DNA from: Clostridioides difficile CD160 | GTDB taxonomy: Bacteria; Bacillota; Clostridia; Peptostreptococcales; Peptostreptococcaceae | Direction: 5' to 3' | NCBI RefSeq assembly: GCF_000449425.2 | Contig: NZ_AVHW01000029.1 | Span: 54,867 to 118,866 of the forward strand | Length of the DNA: 64,000 nucleotides | Part shown: positions 17,690 through 26,294 of the stretch, piece after piece | How positions within the stretch are numbered: the stretch's first letter is position 1 | Layout: every line of letters starts with the position of its first letter | The notes under the pieces: model-generated | Seen by the model: only the letters and a program-made list of their open reading frames with translations | Database searches by the model: none | What the model was told of the DNA's origin: nothing | Translations under genes and position numbers: made by a program

Positions 17690-18004
17690 TTATAGTTCTA
17701 CCTTACATTCAAACACATTAGGATTATCAATAATCACTTGATGAAGCCCTTTACTTAATACATCTACTAAATATTCCTCATCTTCACTCTCTATACATCT
17801 ATCTCTAAATATACAATGAAATAGCTCATGTAAAAATGTAGCTTCTTTTACTCTTTGTGATTGTAGATTATTAGATAACTTTATTGTTTCAGTTCCATAA
17901 TCTGCTAATCCATAACATAATTGATTGTTTACTAGAATAGGCTCTTCAGTCTCCTCTATTTTATAAAACAATCCCCCTACTTTTACTTCTTTTGGTATAT
18001 TCAT
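17690..18004 (-). CDS. HExxH metallopeptidase-like protein (ImmA/IrrE-type), 104 aa
   Basis: The core FLHELFHCIF is an HExxH zinc motif, preceded by YGLADYGTETIKLSNNL, the strand pattern seen before the helix in small phage metallopeptidases. I prefer ATG 18004, which follows GGAGAG by 6 bases, over ATG 18034. ImmA-type enzymes cleave phage repressors, but here the gene sits among replication genes, so its substrate is unknown. Confidence 0.7.
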   Translation of the reverse strand: MNIPKEVKVGGLFYKIEETEEPILVNNQLCYGLADYGTETIKLSNNLQSQRVKEATFLHELFHCIFRDRCIESEDEEYLVDVLSKGLHQVIIDNPNVFECKVEL

Positions 18005-18037
18005 TGAGTACTCTCCAATCTTATTAAAATTCATATT

Positions 18038-18880
18038 TTATTGTGATTTAGATTTTCTAAAACCTTTATTTACATTATATTTGCAACCTTTTCCATAATG
18101 AGAACATAGGGTTTTACAAAAAAACTGATTACTTTTGTCATTATTTTTGCACCAAACACTCTCATCGTTGAAATCTAGCTGTTTTATCTGTTTAACTGTA
18201 TCAGTAACAAAGGCAATTAATTGTTGTTCTAATGCTTTAGTGTATTTAATTTTCACTATAGCTCTTTCATAATTTCTTATATTATCAATCTTATTTCTTT
18301 CAATTAATACTCCTTTTTCATTTTTAATGTACTTGCACATATCAAAAGCTACATATTCAATCATTTTATCTGGATATTTTTCTTTAAGATACATTGCGTA
18401 TAAGATAAGCTGCATTGATTTTTTAGATAAGTCTTTTTTAGAAAATTTACTACTCGATTTGTAATCTATAACATAAACTTTATTACCTATTATATAATAT
18501 AAGTCTATGTATCCCCTCATTGTAATTCCATTAATATAATACTCAAAGTATTCTTCTATACAGTATTTATCACACTCAATTGGTACAAAATATTCTAGAT
18601 AATGTAAGATACATTCTAAATAATTAATTCTTGAATTTGGTGTAGGAAAGTTGTAATCCATTAGATTTGCATATTCTATAACTTCATTATATTTTTGAAT
18701 AGCTTCTTGATTTGTCATTTTTCTTTGTTGTAATTCTTCTAGTAATCTATGTAATTCATTACCATAATAACCATAGCAATTTTGTTCTCGATCTAAATTT
18801 TTAATATATGTAAGATAATATTGAAATGGACATGTATAGAATGTATTTAATTTACTAAAACTATATAATTCTCTAGACAT
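18038..18880 (-). CDS. PD-(D/E)XK nuclease (RecB/Cas4-like) with cysteine cluster, 280 aa
   Basis: The N-terminus YSFSKLNTFYTCPFQYYL and GNELHRLLEEL, then MRGYIDLYY and VYVIDYKSS, give the conserved Tyr, His, Asp and D-Y-K of RecB-family exonucleases. Cys18 with C-terminal cysteines (WCKNNDKSNQFFCKTLC and KGCKYN) suggests a Cas4/AddB-like Fe-S cluster. It probably processes DNA ends for the ERF/SSB recombination system encoded nearby. Confidence 0.85.
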   Translation of the reverse strand: MSRELYSFSKLNTFYTCPFQYYLTYIKNLDREQNCYGYYGNELHRLLEELQQRKMTNQEAIQKYNEVIEYANLMDYNFPTPNSRINYLECILHYLEYFVPIECDKYCIEEYFEYYINGITMRGYIDLYYIIGNKVYVIDYKSSSKFSKKDLSKKSMQLILYAMYLKEKYPDKMIEYVAFDMCKYIKNEKGVLIERNKIDNIRNYERAIVKIKYTKALEQQLIAFVTDTVKQIKQLDFNDESVWCKNNDKSNQFFCKTLCSHYGKGCKYNVNKGFRKSKSQ

Positions 18881-19225
18881 CTATTTTACCTTTCTAGTTT
18901 CCTTTTCTATCTGACTTTTAATTTCTTTATATAATTCATCAGATATGCTAGCATTTATATCTATACTTTCTTCTTTTATAGCTTCTTTGAACTTATTTAT
19001 AAATTTATTAGTTATATCAAATCCTGCCAACATCATAGAAAAGAAAATCCCCACAGAAATTATTATTTTCATTACATTTTCAAATATACAATATGAATTT
19101 AAGTAATATTCAATATTGACATTTTTTGCAAAATATACATTACAAATAAAATTAATAATTAAAAAAAGAGTTAATAAATACAATGCCCTATACTTATTAT
19201 TAATCATACTATTCATTTTTATCAC
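18881..19225 (-). CDS. Two-helix membrane protein, 114 aa
   Basis: Two membrane segments, YLLTLFLIINFICNVYF and IISVGIFFSMMLAGFDI, precede a charged cytoplasmic tail of about 45 residues. The start (GTG 19225) overlaps the upstream gene by 17 bases and its stop abuts the nuclease start, so it is locked into the operon. I do not recognise it; a membrane anchor for replication is one idea. Confidence 0.5.
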   Translation of the reverse strand: MIKMNSMINNKYRALYLLTLFLIINFICNVYFAKNVNIEYYLNSYCIFENVMKIIISVGIFFSMMLAGFDITNKFINKFKEAIKEESIDINASISDELYKEIKSQIEKETRKVK

Positions 19226-19454
19226 TTATCCTTCCAATTGACTTTAACTCCCAAGAATATATCATTATTTCAGATGCTTTATATCTCTTACTTGTATCTA
19301 ATTTAATGAATAGTTCTTCTACATCCTTAATTTTTCCTGTACAACATTTCATTTTTTCATCTTCATCCAACTTATACTCTATTTTTACTAAATCACCTGT
19401 ATATAATATCTCACCATTTTTTAATAATATTTCTTGCCTAACTTCTTGTATCAT
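19209..19454 (-). CDS. Small beta-rich protein, 81 aa
   Basis: GGAGATGATT precedes ATG 19454. The sequence (LLKNGEILYTGDLVKIEY, then CCTGKIKDVEELFIKLDT) suggests a small beta barrel of KOW/SH3 type. It lies between primase and the membrane protein. The function is unknown. Confidence 0.55.
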   Translation of the reverse strand: MIQEVRQEILLKNGEILYTGDLVKIEYKLDEDEKMKCCTGKIKDVEELFIKLDTSKRYKASEIMIYSWELKSIGRISDKNE

Positions 19455-19487
19455 ATAATCATCTCCTATTAATATAATTTGCTATTT

Positions 19488-20549
19488 TCATTTACTAATA
19501 AAGTTATCTATATCAATCCTACTCTTTAATAATTTTTCAAATATATATTTTCCCAAATCACTAGGACTATCTTTATAATCCAATAGATTATCTTCATCCC
19601 AAATTACACTTATTTTCATCACATCCCTAATATCTTGAACTAACTTATATATCTTAGCTCTCCATGCAATATATTCTTCATCTCCTTTAATTTTAAATTG
19701 CCTATCAAAAGCTATGATTAATTCTTCAATACCTAAATCTATTAACATCTTTTTTTGCTCTCTACTAAAATTACTTCCACATATAGCTACAGAAGGATTA
19801 TTTTTATAAATAGTTGCCATCTGCAATACTGATTTTTCACCTTCAAATACTATTACTTTTTTAGCTTGTTTAATAGCTTGTTTATTTATATTTAGCCCAT
19901 ACAAGTTAAGACTTAACCTATGATTATAGCACTTATTGTCATACCATAATGGAATATATTTACCAAAACTTTTAGCTTTATCTTCATCTAAATTTCTAAC
20001 TCTAATACCAATTGGTCTACCTTTGTCATGCCAACAGAAATGTGGAATTACTATTTGATTTTCATATGGATTATAATGTATTTGATATGTTTTAAGAACT
20101 TCAAAAGATATGTTTTCATTTTCCCACTCTTCGATTGGGACTTGTTGAAAAGTTTTATATATATATGGCTTTTTAGGGGTAGGAAGTAATTCTATTTGTA
20201 TATCTCTAATATTATCTATTTGTTTTACTTTTTTCCTTATTCTAAATCCTTTTCTTAGGATTGGTTGATTTGAAATACCAAAGAAATCTTTTATTTCATT
20301 AATAGCGTCTTTAAATTCATATTTATTTATATGTATCAATAAATCTATTAAGCTACCTATATGACCACAAGAACTATAGCAATGAAATGTTTTGCTTTCT
20401 GTATAATAAAATAATTTATATGAATCACCATTATGACATAAACAAGTATTAAATATTAACTGTCTATCATTGCTTTTAGGAGATAAGTCCGAACCTAAAT
20501 ATTCCATAAAACTTATCACCTCTTCATTAGTCAAATCCTTTATTTCCAT
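19488..20549 (-). CDS. DNA primase with zinc finger and TOPRIM domain, 353 aa
   Basis: The N-terminus has a CHC2-type zinc finger (CLCHNGDSYK, then FHCYSSCG). A TOPRIM domain follows near residues 230-290: VIVFEGEKSVLQM holds the catalytic Glu and LIIAFDRQ the D of the second motif. It makes RNA primers on the lagging strand with the DnaB-like helicase encoded just upstream. It lacks the C-terminal helicase-binding domain of cellular DnaG. ATG 20549 follows GGTGAT; earlier in-frame GTG/ATG codons overlap that site. Confidence 0.88.
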   Translation of the reverse strand: MEIKDLTNEEVISFMEYLGSDLSPKSNDRQLIFNTCLCHNGDSYKLFYYTESKTFHCYSSCGHIGSLIDLLIHINKYEFKDAINEIKDFFGISNQPILRKGFRIRKKVKQIDNIRDIQIELLPTPKKPYIYKTFQQVPIEEWENENISFEVLKTYQIHYNPYENQIVIPHFCWHDKGRPIGIRVRNLDEDKAKSFGKYIPLWYDNKCYNHRLSLNLYGLNINKQAIKQAKKVIVFEGEKSVLQMATIYKNNPSVAICGSNFSREQKKMLIDLGIEELIIAFDRQFKIKGDEEYIAWRAKIYKLVQDIRDVMKISVIWDEDNLLDYKDSPSDLGKYIFEKLLKSRIDIDNFISK

Positions 20550-20558
20550 AGTCATCAC

Positions 20559-22133
20559 CTAGTATGACAATTGTCCTCTATAGACTTTTTCACACCTTCC
20601 TATTTCTTCAAATCTACCAGTCTTACCATAAAATCTTAGTAGAATCACATCTCCATCTTGACCTCTTCTTGACTTATTTAAAAATAATAATCTGTATTCT
20701 TTTTGTAAATCTTTTATATCAAACTGAATATACTCTCTTTCAGTAGTCTTTTTTAGCTTATTATATTTTAGTCTATATGGTTTTAAAAAGAATTTTTTAT
20801 TATTTGAATCTAATTCTAAATCATTAACTACTTTTCTCATAAGCATTAATAATCCACACACATTCTTTACCGCTTTAGCTTCTGCTAAATCTGAAGCTGA
20901 TAAGTAAGAACTTTTATTCTCTTGAGCCGTTACTAATTGCATAGATAGAAGTGTTATTACATTGTATTTATTTCCAAAGTTATCTAGTAATTTAGAGTTT
21001 TCTATTAACCTTCCTGTATAATTTGCATCTGATGAATTTTCTGACTTGAATGTATCAACTGCTATTACAGTAAATCCCTCATGTGCTACAAGTTCTTTAC
21101 TTTTTCTTAATATCTCAGATATCTCAAACTCTTCCATATATATAAATTTTAAACTTGCTTCAAATCCTCTGTCTTTTAAGAACATTTCTATCTTTTCCAT
21201 AAGCTCTTCTTCAAACTCTGTGAAGTCTCCATTGTCAATTTTATTTCTATCTAAATCATGATAATTAAATATGTTGTATGCTATAAATGACACTAACATA
21301 CTTTTAAAATATTGAGATTTTTGTTCATTCGCAAATATAACTACTTTTTCACCCTGATATATCATAGCTAATATATAATTAAAGAACAATAATGTAGTTT
21401 TTCCTATTCCTGAAAATCCAGATATTATATTTATACCCCCACCTTTACCAAGTCCATTAGTTCTATTTGATAATATTGGTAAACTATATATATACTTAAG
21501 TTCTTCATTATCACTTAACCCTATTTCTTTTTCATTATATTCAAAGATGATATTATAAGACGTTCCTGCTTCAGTTTTTTGTTTTAATTTTTCTCTATCA
21601 TCTTTGGTAAGTAAAAGATTTTCTACCTTCATATTATTTTTTATGGAATTTACACTACATGAAGATATTAGACCCTCATAAAATTCTTCAACTTCTCTAC
21701 AACTCATAGATTGGAATAATTCAAATGGAATAAATTTTAATTCATTATGATCCATCTCTTTTGTTATATTAAAACCTCTTTTATCTAAAGCGATTAATAG
21801 ATTGCTTTTAGCCAAATCATCAATATATGCTGATATATTAGTTTCTTTTCCATACTCCATAGCAGATGATAAGCTATTCCAACCACCATACTTTTCATAT
21901 TCAGATTTGAGTTTATTTGAAGATACAAATTTAGCCACACTCGCTTCATCGAGTTCACTATGAGTTTTAGACATTGTTCTTCCTAATGAGAAAAAGAATT
22001 TTACTTTATCTATTATGAAGTCATTTTCACTAATTTTATATTCACTAAAAAGAGTTAATGATTTTAGCATTGTTCCTAAAACTAAAGTTTCTATAATACC
22101 TCTATCCTTTGTTATTTTTTCATATGCACTCAT
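20559..22133 (-). CDS. Replicative DNA helicase, DnaB-like, 524 aa
   Basis: Residues about 1-170 form a helical N-terminal domain. The RecA-like motor has Walker A GFSGIGKTTLLF (about residue 240) and Walker B FTVIAVDTFK. It further contains LSMQLVTAQENKSSYLSASDL, the DnaB H3-like region, and a C-terminal arginine-rich strand. It unwinds the phage fork and works with the primase directly downstream. The start overlaps the upstream stop by one base. Confidence 0.9.
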   Translation of the reverse strand: MSAYEKITKDRGIIETLVLGTMLKSLTLFSEYKISENDFIIDKVKFFFSLGRTMSKTHSELDEASVAKFVSSNKLKSEYEKYGGWNSLSSAMEYGKETNISAYIDDLAKSNLLIALDKRGFNITKEMDHNELKFIPFELFQSMSCREVEEFYEGLISSCSVNSIKNNMKVENLLLTKDDREKLKQKTEAGTSYNIIFEYNEKEIGLSDNEELKYIYSLPILSNRTNGLGKGGGINIISGFSGIGKTTLLFFNYILAMIYQGEKVVIFANEQKSQYFKSMLVSFIAYNIFNYHDLDRNKIDNGDFTEFEEELMEKIEMFLKDRGFEASLKFIYMEEFEISEILRKSKELVAHEGFTVIAVDTFKSENSSDANYTGRLIENSKLLDNFGNKYNVITLLSMQLVTAQENKSSYLSASDLAEAKAVKNVCGLLMLMRKVVNDLELDSNNKKFFLKPYRLKYNKLKKTTEREYIQFDIKDLQKEYRLLFLNKSRRGQDGDVILLRFYGKTGRFEEIGRCEKVYRGQLSY

Positions 22134-22666
22134 TAAGTCACCTCTTTAATTTTTTCAAATAAACTTTTTCTTTTATTAGTAAGTACCTTTTTCGGAGCAA
22201 TTACTTCATAATATTTTTCACTTTCTTTGTATATCTTTTCATTTTCTCTTTCATCTTTTATTTGCTTATTTCTAATTGTTATATCTCTAATACAACCTTT
22301 TAATATAGTAAATACATAGCATAATTTAGGATATTCTTCTTCTATATCTTTTCTGTAGTTAAGCAATTCTATGATTTCATCTTTTTTTTCAAGCATACAG
22401 TCATATAATTCTTCTCTTGTATAACCACTTTTTATTATCTCTTGTAACATCTTATTTTTTTGATTACTTATAACTGTATAGCCCATAATATAATCTATAC
22501 CAAGCTGACATTGTTTCCAGAAATATATGTCCTGCTGCTCTTTTCTATATTCCTGTTCATTACAGTAATATCTATTCTGCTTATTTCCACCAGATGTAAT
22601 ATGTTCTACTTTATAAGCATCTTTTGTATCTAATTTTTTCTTACAAACCTTACACTTACAATTCAA
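22133..22666 (-). CDS. Cysteine-rich replication-associated protein, 177 aa
   Basis: TTG 22666 follows AAGGAGGGGAAAG. The N-terminus CKCKVCKKKLDTKDAYKV with a later YYCNEQEY is a zinc-binding treble-clef or ribbon, and the rest is helical and lysine-rich. It sits directly before the helicase, where a helicase loader or accessory factor is often found. No Walker motif is present, so it is not a DnaC-type ATPase. Confidence 0.6.
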   Translation of the reverse strand: MNCKCKVCKKKLDTKDAYKVEHITSGGNKQNRYYCNEQEYRKEQQDIYFWKQCQLGIDYIMGYTVISNQKNKMLQEIIKSGYTREELYDCMLEKKDEIIELLNYRKDIEEEYPKLCYVFTILKGCIRDITIRNKQIKDERENEKIYKESEKYYEVIAPKKVLTNKRKSLFEKIKEVT

Positions 22667-22696
22667 ACTTTCCCCTCCTTATGCTATGTATTTATT

Positions 22697-22717
22697 GCTA
22701 CCCCATTAAGAGGTAGC
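22697..22717. other. Hairpin between the ERF gene and the zinc protein gene
   Basis: GCTACC (22697-22702) pairs with GGTAGC (22712-22717), and eight T follow on the plus strand only. On the transcribed minus strand no T run follows, so it may be an mRNA processing or stability element. Confidence 0.4.
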
Positions 22718-22728
22718 ATTTTTTTTAC

Positions 22729-23286
22729 TTACACTCTACTTTTCTTAACTGTTGTATTTTCTTCTTCAGATTTGCCTTTTGATTTGTTTGTTAGAGAATT
22801 ACCATCATCGTCTTCCTCGAATGATAATGCTAATACTGATTGAACTGCATATCTTCTTAAGTAAGTTTCTAATGCCCCTCTAGCTTGTATATCATTAGTC
22901 TTAGCTGGTTTAAATGGTGCAGAATTTGACTCTATGTATTCTCCTGATGAATGTTTAAGTTTAGTTTTTATATAGACTTTATCATTACCTGCATCTTCTG
23001 CTGACTGCATTAGTATTAAATCATGTTTTGCTAATAAGGGATTTACTACTTTAAGAATTGTATCTAGATTTGCATATTTAGACCTAAAAAATGGATTTGT
23101 ATTGTCTTTTTGAATTGACTCTATCTCTAAATGGAAAGCTATTAATGCTTTTGTTATTTCAATTTGGCTATCACTTTCTTTTAATCCTTCTATTCTATCT
23201 GAATATAAATTTGATATATTCTTTTTTATTTCCTCATTCACTACTTTTTTAATATCATCCATAATTGTAGTTTCTTTATTTTCCAT
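22729..23286 (-). CDS. erf: ERF-family single-strand annealing protein, 185 aa
   Basis: The ERF pattern is clear: FHLEIESIQKDNTNPFFRSK, YANLDTILKVVNPLLAKH, and ARGALETYLRRYAVQSVLAL. These recombinases anneal complementary single strands and allow circularisation or mosaic exchange. It is next to the SSB-like gene and upstream of the RecB-like nuclease, a usual phage recombination set. The C-terminus is short and acidic. Confidence 0.88.
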   Translation of the reverse strand: MENKETTIMDDIKKVVNEEIKKNISNLYSDRIEGLKESDSQIEITKALIAFHLEIESIQKDNTNPFFRSKYANLDTILKVVNPLLAKHDLILMQSAEDAGNDKVYIKTKLKHSSGEYIESNSAPFKPAKTNDIQARGALETYLRRYAVQSVLALSFEEDDDGNSLTNKSKGKSEEENTTVKKSRV

Positions 23287-23323
23287 TCAATCTCTCCTTT
23301 TAATAGTTTATTTAATTTATAAT

Positions 23324-24217
23324 TTAGAATGGTACATCATCATCACTTATTTCAACTGTCTTACCATTTTTATCAATATCTCTTTGTTTTTCTTTTTCAT
23401 CTTTTTCTTTTATTTTTTCTTTCATTGCTTCTATGTTTTTATCTGTAAATGGATAATTTTTATCGCTTAATATTTCATCTCCTTCTTTCAAAGGTTCGTC
23501 TCCACCTTCTATTTCTAAAAATGTAAAAGCACTTTTTTTGATTCTTGAACCGAAGCCAGCCGATTTACTTGTAATTATAGATTTTACTGTACCTTCAAGA
23601 AGACCAACATCTCCCACCTTATATAAACTTTTAAATCCTTCTATCATATCTTTGTTATGTATTCTAAACGTTAGATTGCAACCTTGCTTACCATACTTAT
23701 TAATTAGACCCTTAATCTCTAAGTACTCACCTAAGTCATCTTTTTTTTCTTCTATATTTTCAATTAATGTATATGCTCTCCAAACTTGACTTGCTTTTAT
23801 TGGTTTTACTATTTCCCCCTTGTCATCAATTGGATTACCTTTGTCATCATATTTTTCTCTGTTGCAAAAAGTCCCTGATATCTGGAATCTCTCTTTCTTT
23901 TCACCATCTTTATAGTATAAGTTATTATCTAATGAACAAACACATCTAACTATATCTCCTTTTCCATTTTCTGCTCTAGTTTTTATTTCATTAGCGATTG
24001 TCTCTATCCCTAAAAACATTTGATTTGGTGAGCCATCTGACTTAAACATTGATGTAAAGTAGTCTACATTCACTGATTCATTTGGTGCCGTTTCAACTTT
24101 TAAAGTAAATCTTATTGCTTCTTGGCCAGTTCCTTCATTCATTCTAGCTATATTTAATATATCTAAAACTTCTCCTGATACAAATACTTGATTATAGTTT
24201 ATTCTTTTTTCTGCCAT
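23324..24217 (-). CDS. SSB-like single-strand DNA-binding protein, 297 aa
   Basis: The beta-rich N-terminal half (VFVSGEVLDILN, then AIRFTLKVET and NVDYFTSM) looks like an OB fold, and a second OB-like half follows from about residue 140 (WRAYTLIENIEEK). The acidic tail ends SDDDVPF, the signature C-terminal tip of bacterial SSBs that recruits partners. It is longer than a normal SSB and appears to hold two OB folds in one chain. It pairs with ERF downstream. Confidence 0.7.
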   Translation of the reverse strand: MAEKRINYNQVFVSGEVLDILNIARMNEGTGQEAIRFTLKVETAPNESVNVDYFTSMFKSDGSPNQMFLGIETIANEIKTRAENGKGDIVRCVCSLDNNLYYKDGEKKERFQISGTFCNREKYDDKGNPIDDKGEIVKPIKASQVWRAYTLIENIEEKKDDLGEYLEIKGLINKYGKQGCNLTFRIHNKDMIEGFKSLYKVGDVGLLEGTVKSIITSKSAGFGSRIKKSAFTFLEIEGGDEPLKEGDEILSDKNYPFTDKNIEAMKEKIKEKDEKEKQRDIDKNGKTVEISDDDVPF

Positions 24218-24263
24218 TTATCCTTCTCCTTTATATTTAAAATTTAATTGCTAACAAAACTTA

Positions 24264-24932
24264 TTACATCATTAAGTCTTTATATTTTGGTAATGTTTTA
24301 AAAAAATCACATAAGAATCTCCATTCTTCCATTTTATGATTTTCTCTTTGACTTATCATAGATTTTATTTGTAGATAATTTAATGTAACTCTTGCAGTTA
24401 ACATTAAACCAGATGGACAATTTGATATTATTATTTTCCAAAGATTTTCTTTTGTGGCTTCGACTTTTTCTCCATTTCTGAGAATAATATTATTAGAGTT
24501 ATTCAATTTCAATTCTTCAAAGTTATTATACTCATGAATTAACTCACTTAGAAAACTTATTGTATTTTTATCAACATATTTATTACACATATCATTAAGA
24601 TTAAATTTAGATAATCTATGCATTTTACTTTGACTTGAAACATAATCGTTATGATGATATCTGTCCCATTGTCTCCACATATATTCTGACCATTGTAAAT
24701 CCATTTGGACTATTATCCCTTTAGAAAAGCAATCATGACCTGAACCTTGTTTTGATTTGCCTAATTGATTTGCTCGTTTTAAATCTTTTTCTGAAATGTT
24801 TACTTTTTTCATATCTATTACCTGTTGTTCATACATCGGATAACCACTTGCAATTATACTTTCTTTAATTCCATAAACATACACGTTTGAAACATCAATA
24901 ATTCCTGGCATTTTTATTCCACTTACATTCAA
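24264..24932 (-). CDS. ThyX-like (FAD-dependent thymidylate synthase-like) phage protein, 222 aa
   Basis: The segments DLQWSEYMWRQWDRYHHNDY, VSSQSKMHRL, and TARVTLNYLQIKSMISQREN with HKMEEWRFLCDF resemble phage proteins related to ThyX. The canonical RHRxxSxNxxSxR motif is not clearly kept, so activity is uncertain. A role in making dTMP would suit the nearby dUTPase and NrdD. TTG 24932 is the likely start. Confidence 0.5.
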   Translation of the reverse strand: MNVSGIKMPGIIDVSNVYVYGIKESIIASGYPMYEQQVIDMKKVNISEKDLKRANQLGKSKQGSGHDCFSKGIIVQMDLQWSEYMWRQWDRYHHNDYVSSQSKMHRLSKFNLNDMCNKYVDKNTISFLSELIHEYNNFEELKLNNSNNIILRNGEKVEATKENLWKIIISNCPSGLMLTARVTLNYLQIKSMISQRENHKMEEWRFLCDFFKTLPKYKDLMM

Positions 24933-24943
24933 TTTATCAACTC

Positions 24944-25504
24944 CTAACTTTCTACTATAATATAGCCTTCTTTGTAATGTCTTCCCATATTGTTCACCCT
25001 TTTATAATACTTATAATTATTCTCTCCATCTAATCTTGGTACAAATACATCTATAGCATTAGAGTTGCTAAAATATTTGTTAGAGCCTCTATCTTTAACA
25101 AGTTTTAAATTTCCATCAACTAATATTTTAGTTCCAAATTTAAGATGATTATTGGCCACAAAACCATATTGTAAATTTTCTCCTGTAGCCGTCACAGATC
25201 CATACTTACTATTTTCACAATTTAAAGAAGTATAATAACTTACTTCTCATGTCACAGGAATTAGTTTTTCTATTTTTATTCCTAGTTCTTTTTCTAAATT
25301 AATTCTTTTAATTTCTAATTTATATTCAGAACTATTCTTATATTTCTCCCATTCATTTTTATACATTAAATTAATATTCCTTGCTGTAACTGCCATAAGT
25401 TCCTTATTCATGTTATTATTAACAACATCTTCTGCATTGGCAAATACATGTATTGTACTACCAGCTATTAAAGCTCCTGTTATTAGCATGTTCTTACACC
25501 TCAT
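24944..25504 (-). pseudogene. Secreted 3D-domain protein interrupted by an in-frame TGA
   Basis: The first 85 codons encode a signal peptide (MLITGALIAGSTIHVFA) and a helical linker ending KLIPVT. A TGA at 25249-25247 follows, and the same frame then continues EVSYYTSLNCENSKYGSVTA, TGENLQYGFVA and LVKDRGSNKYF, the 3D/RlpA-like double-psi barrel of YorM, YocH or YabE wall enzymes. So a single 186-codon gene is split by one nonsense codon; a Trp codon (TGG) fits the family. GTG 25195 could start the barrel alone, but without export. SPbeta encodes a comparable 3D protein, YorM. Confidence 0.7.
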
Positions 25505-25623
25505 AGATACCCCCTAATCATATTAAAATTATCATTTTAATCACTTTTTTATCCAACAATAATACCTTTTCTTTATTTTTACCTTCTCTATTTTATCTGT
25601 AGCTATATTGTATAATATACCTT

Positions 25624-25941
25624 CTAAGTTCTCAATAATTTTTTTACATTTTTAGAATTTATATATTTTTCTTTTAACCCTTTATTATTTCTTATATTCA
25701 TAATATCATTTATATACTGTATATCATTAGATATTCTCATCAAACTCGTAAGAAAATAAACAGAATAGCTTCTAGGAATTCTTCTCCTAATAACTAAATC
25801 TATAGCTGTTTTAGCAGCATTATAACTTTTTAAATGAGTATGACCTTCTTCAAATTTTTTATTTGTATTGTAGACAATATATCCAGTTTTAGATTTGATA
25901 ATAATATATTCTTTTTTCTCATATATTTTATTTGTATCCAT
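25624..25941 (-). CDS. Hypothetical protein, 105 aa
   Basis: The start ATG (25941) overlaps the stop of the upstream coiled-coil gene. The protein is basic, with YEKKEYIIIKSKTGYIVYNT at the N-terminus as a likely beta sheet and a helical C-terminus. No motif is recognised. Confidence 0.5.
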   Translation of the reverse strand: MDTNKIYEKKEYIIIKSKTGYIVYNTNKKFEEGHTHLKSYNAAKTAIDLVIRRRIPRSYSVYFLTSLMRISNDIQYINDIMNIRNNKGLKEKYINSKNVKKLLRT

Positions 25942-26192
25942 TATAAATCCTCGATTTTACGCCATATCATTTCTAACTTTCCATGTTTTCTATTTAATCT
26001 TCTTCTAATTTCATATGCAGATTTAATTTCTTCTTTTACATTTTGCCACTTCTCTAAAACTTCTTCATACTCTTTATTCTCTTTTTGCAAAAAGAGTATT
26101 TCTTCATTTAATTCATCAATTTTCATACTTAATTCTCTATTTTTTTCTAATAAATCATAGTGTCTTTGTTCATCTATAATTATTGAAATCAC
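25941..26192 (-). CDS. Coiled-coil protein, 83 aa
   Basis: I chose GTG 26192 because AGGTGG lies 6 bases upstream; an ATG 16 codons earlier (26240) has no ribosome site. Nearly the whole protein is a coiled coil (LLEKNRELSMKIDELNEEIL, then LQKENKEYEEVLEKW). It lies between the polymerase and the 105-aa gene. The function is unknown. Confidence 0.5.
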   Translation of the reverse strand: MISIIIDEQRHYDLLEKNRELSMKIDELNEEILFLQKENKEYEEVLEKWQNVKEEIKSAYEIRRRLNRKHGKLEMIWRKIEDL

Positions 26193-26294
26193 TACCTTCC
26201 ACCTGCCTCTTATATGCCATTTTGAGATTGTAATGTACAAATATAAACAGTATTTTATACAAAGCCTTAGGAAGCCATATACGAGGTCATATTT

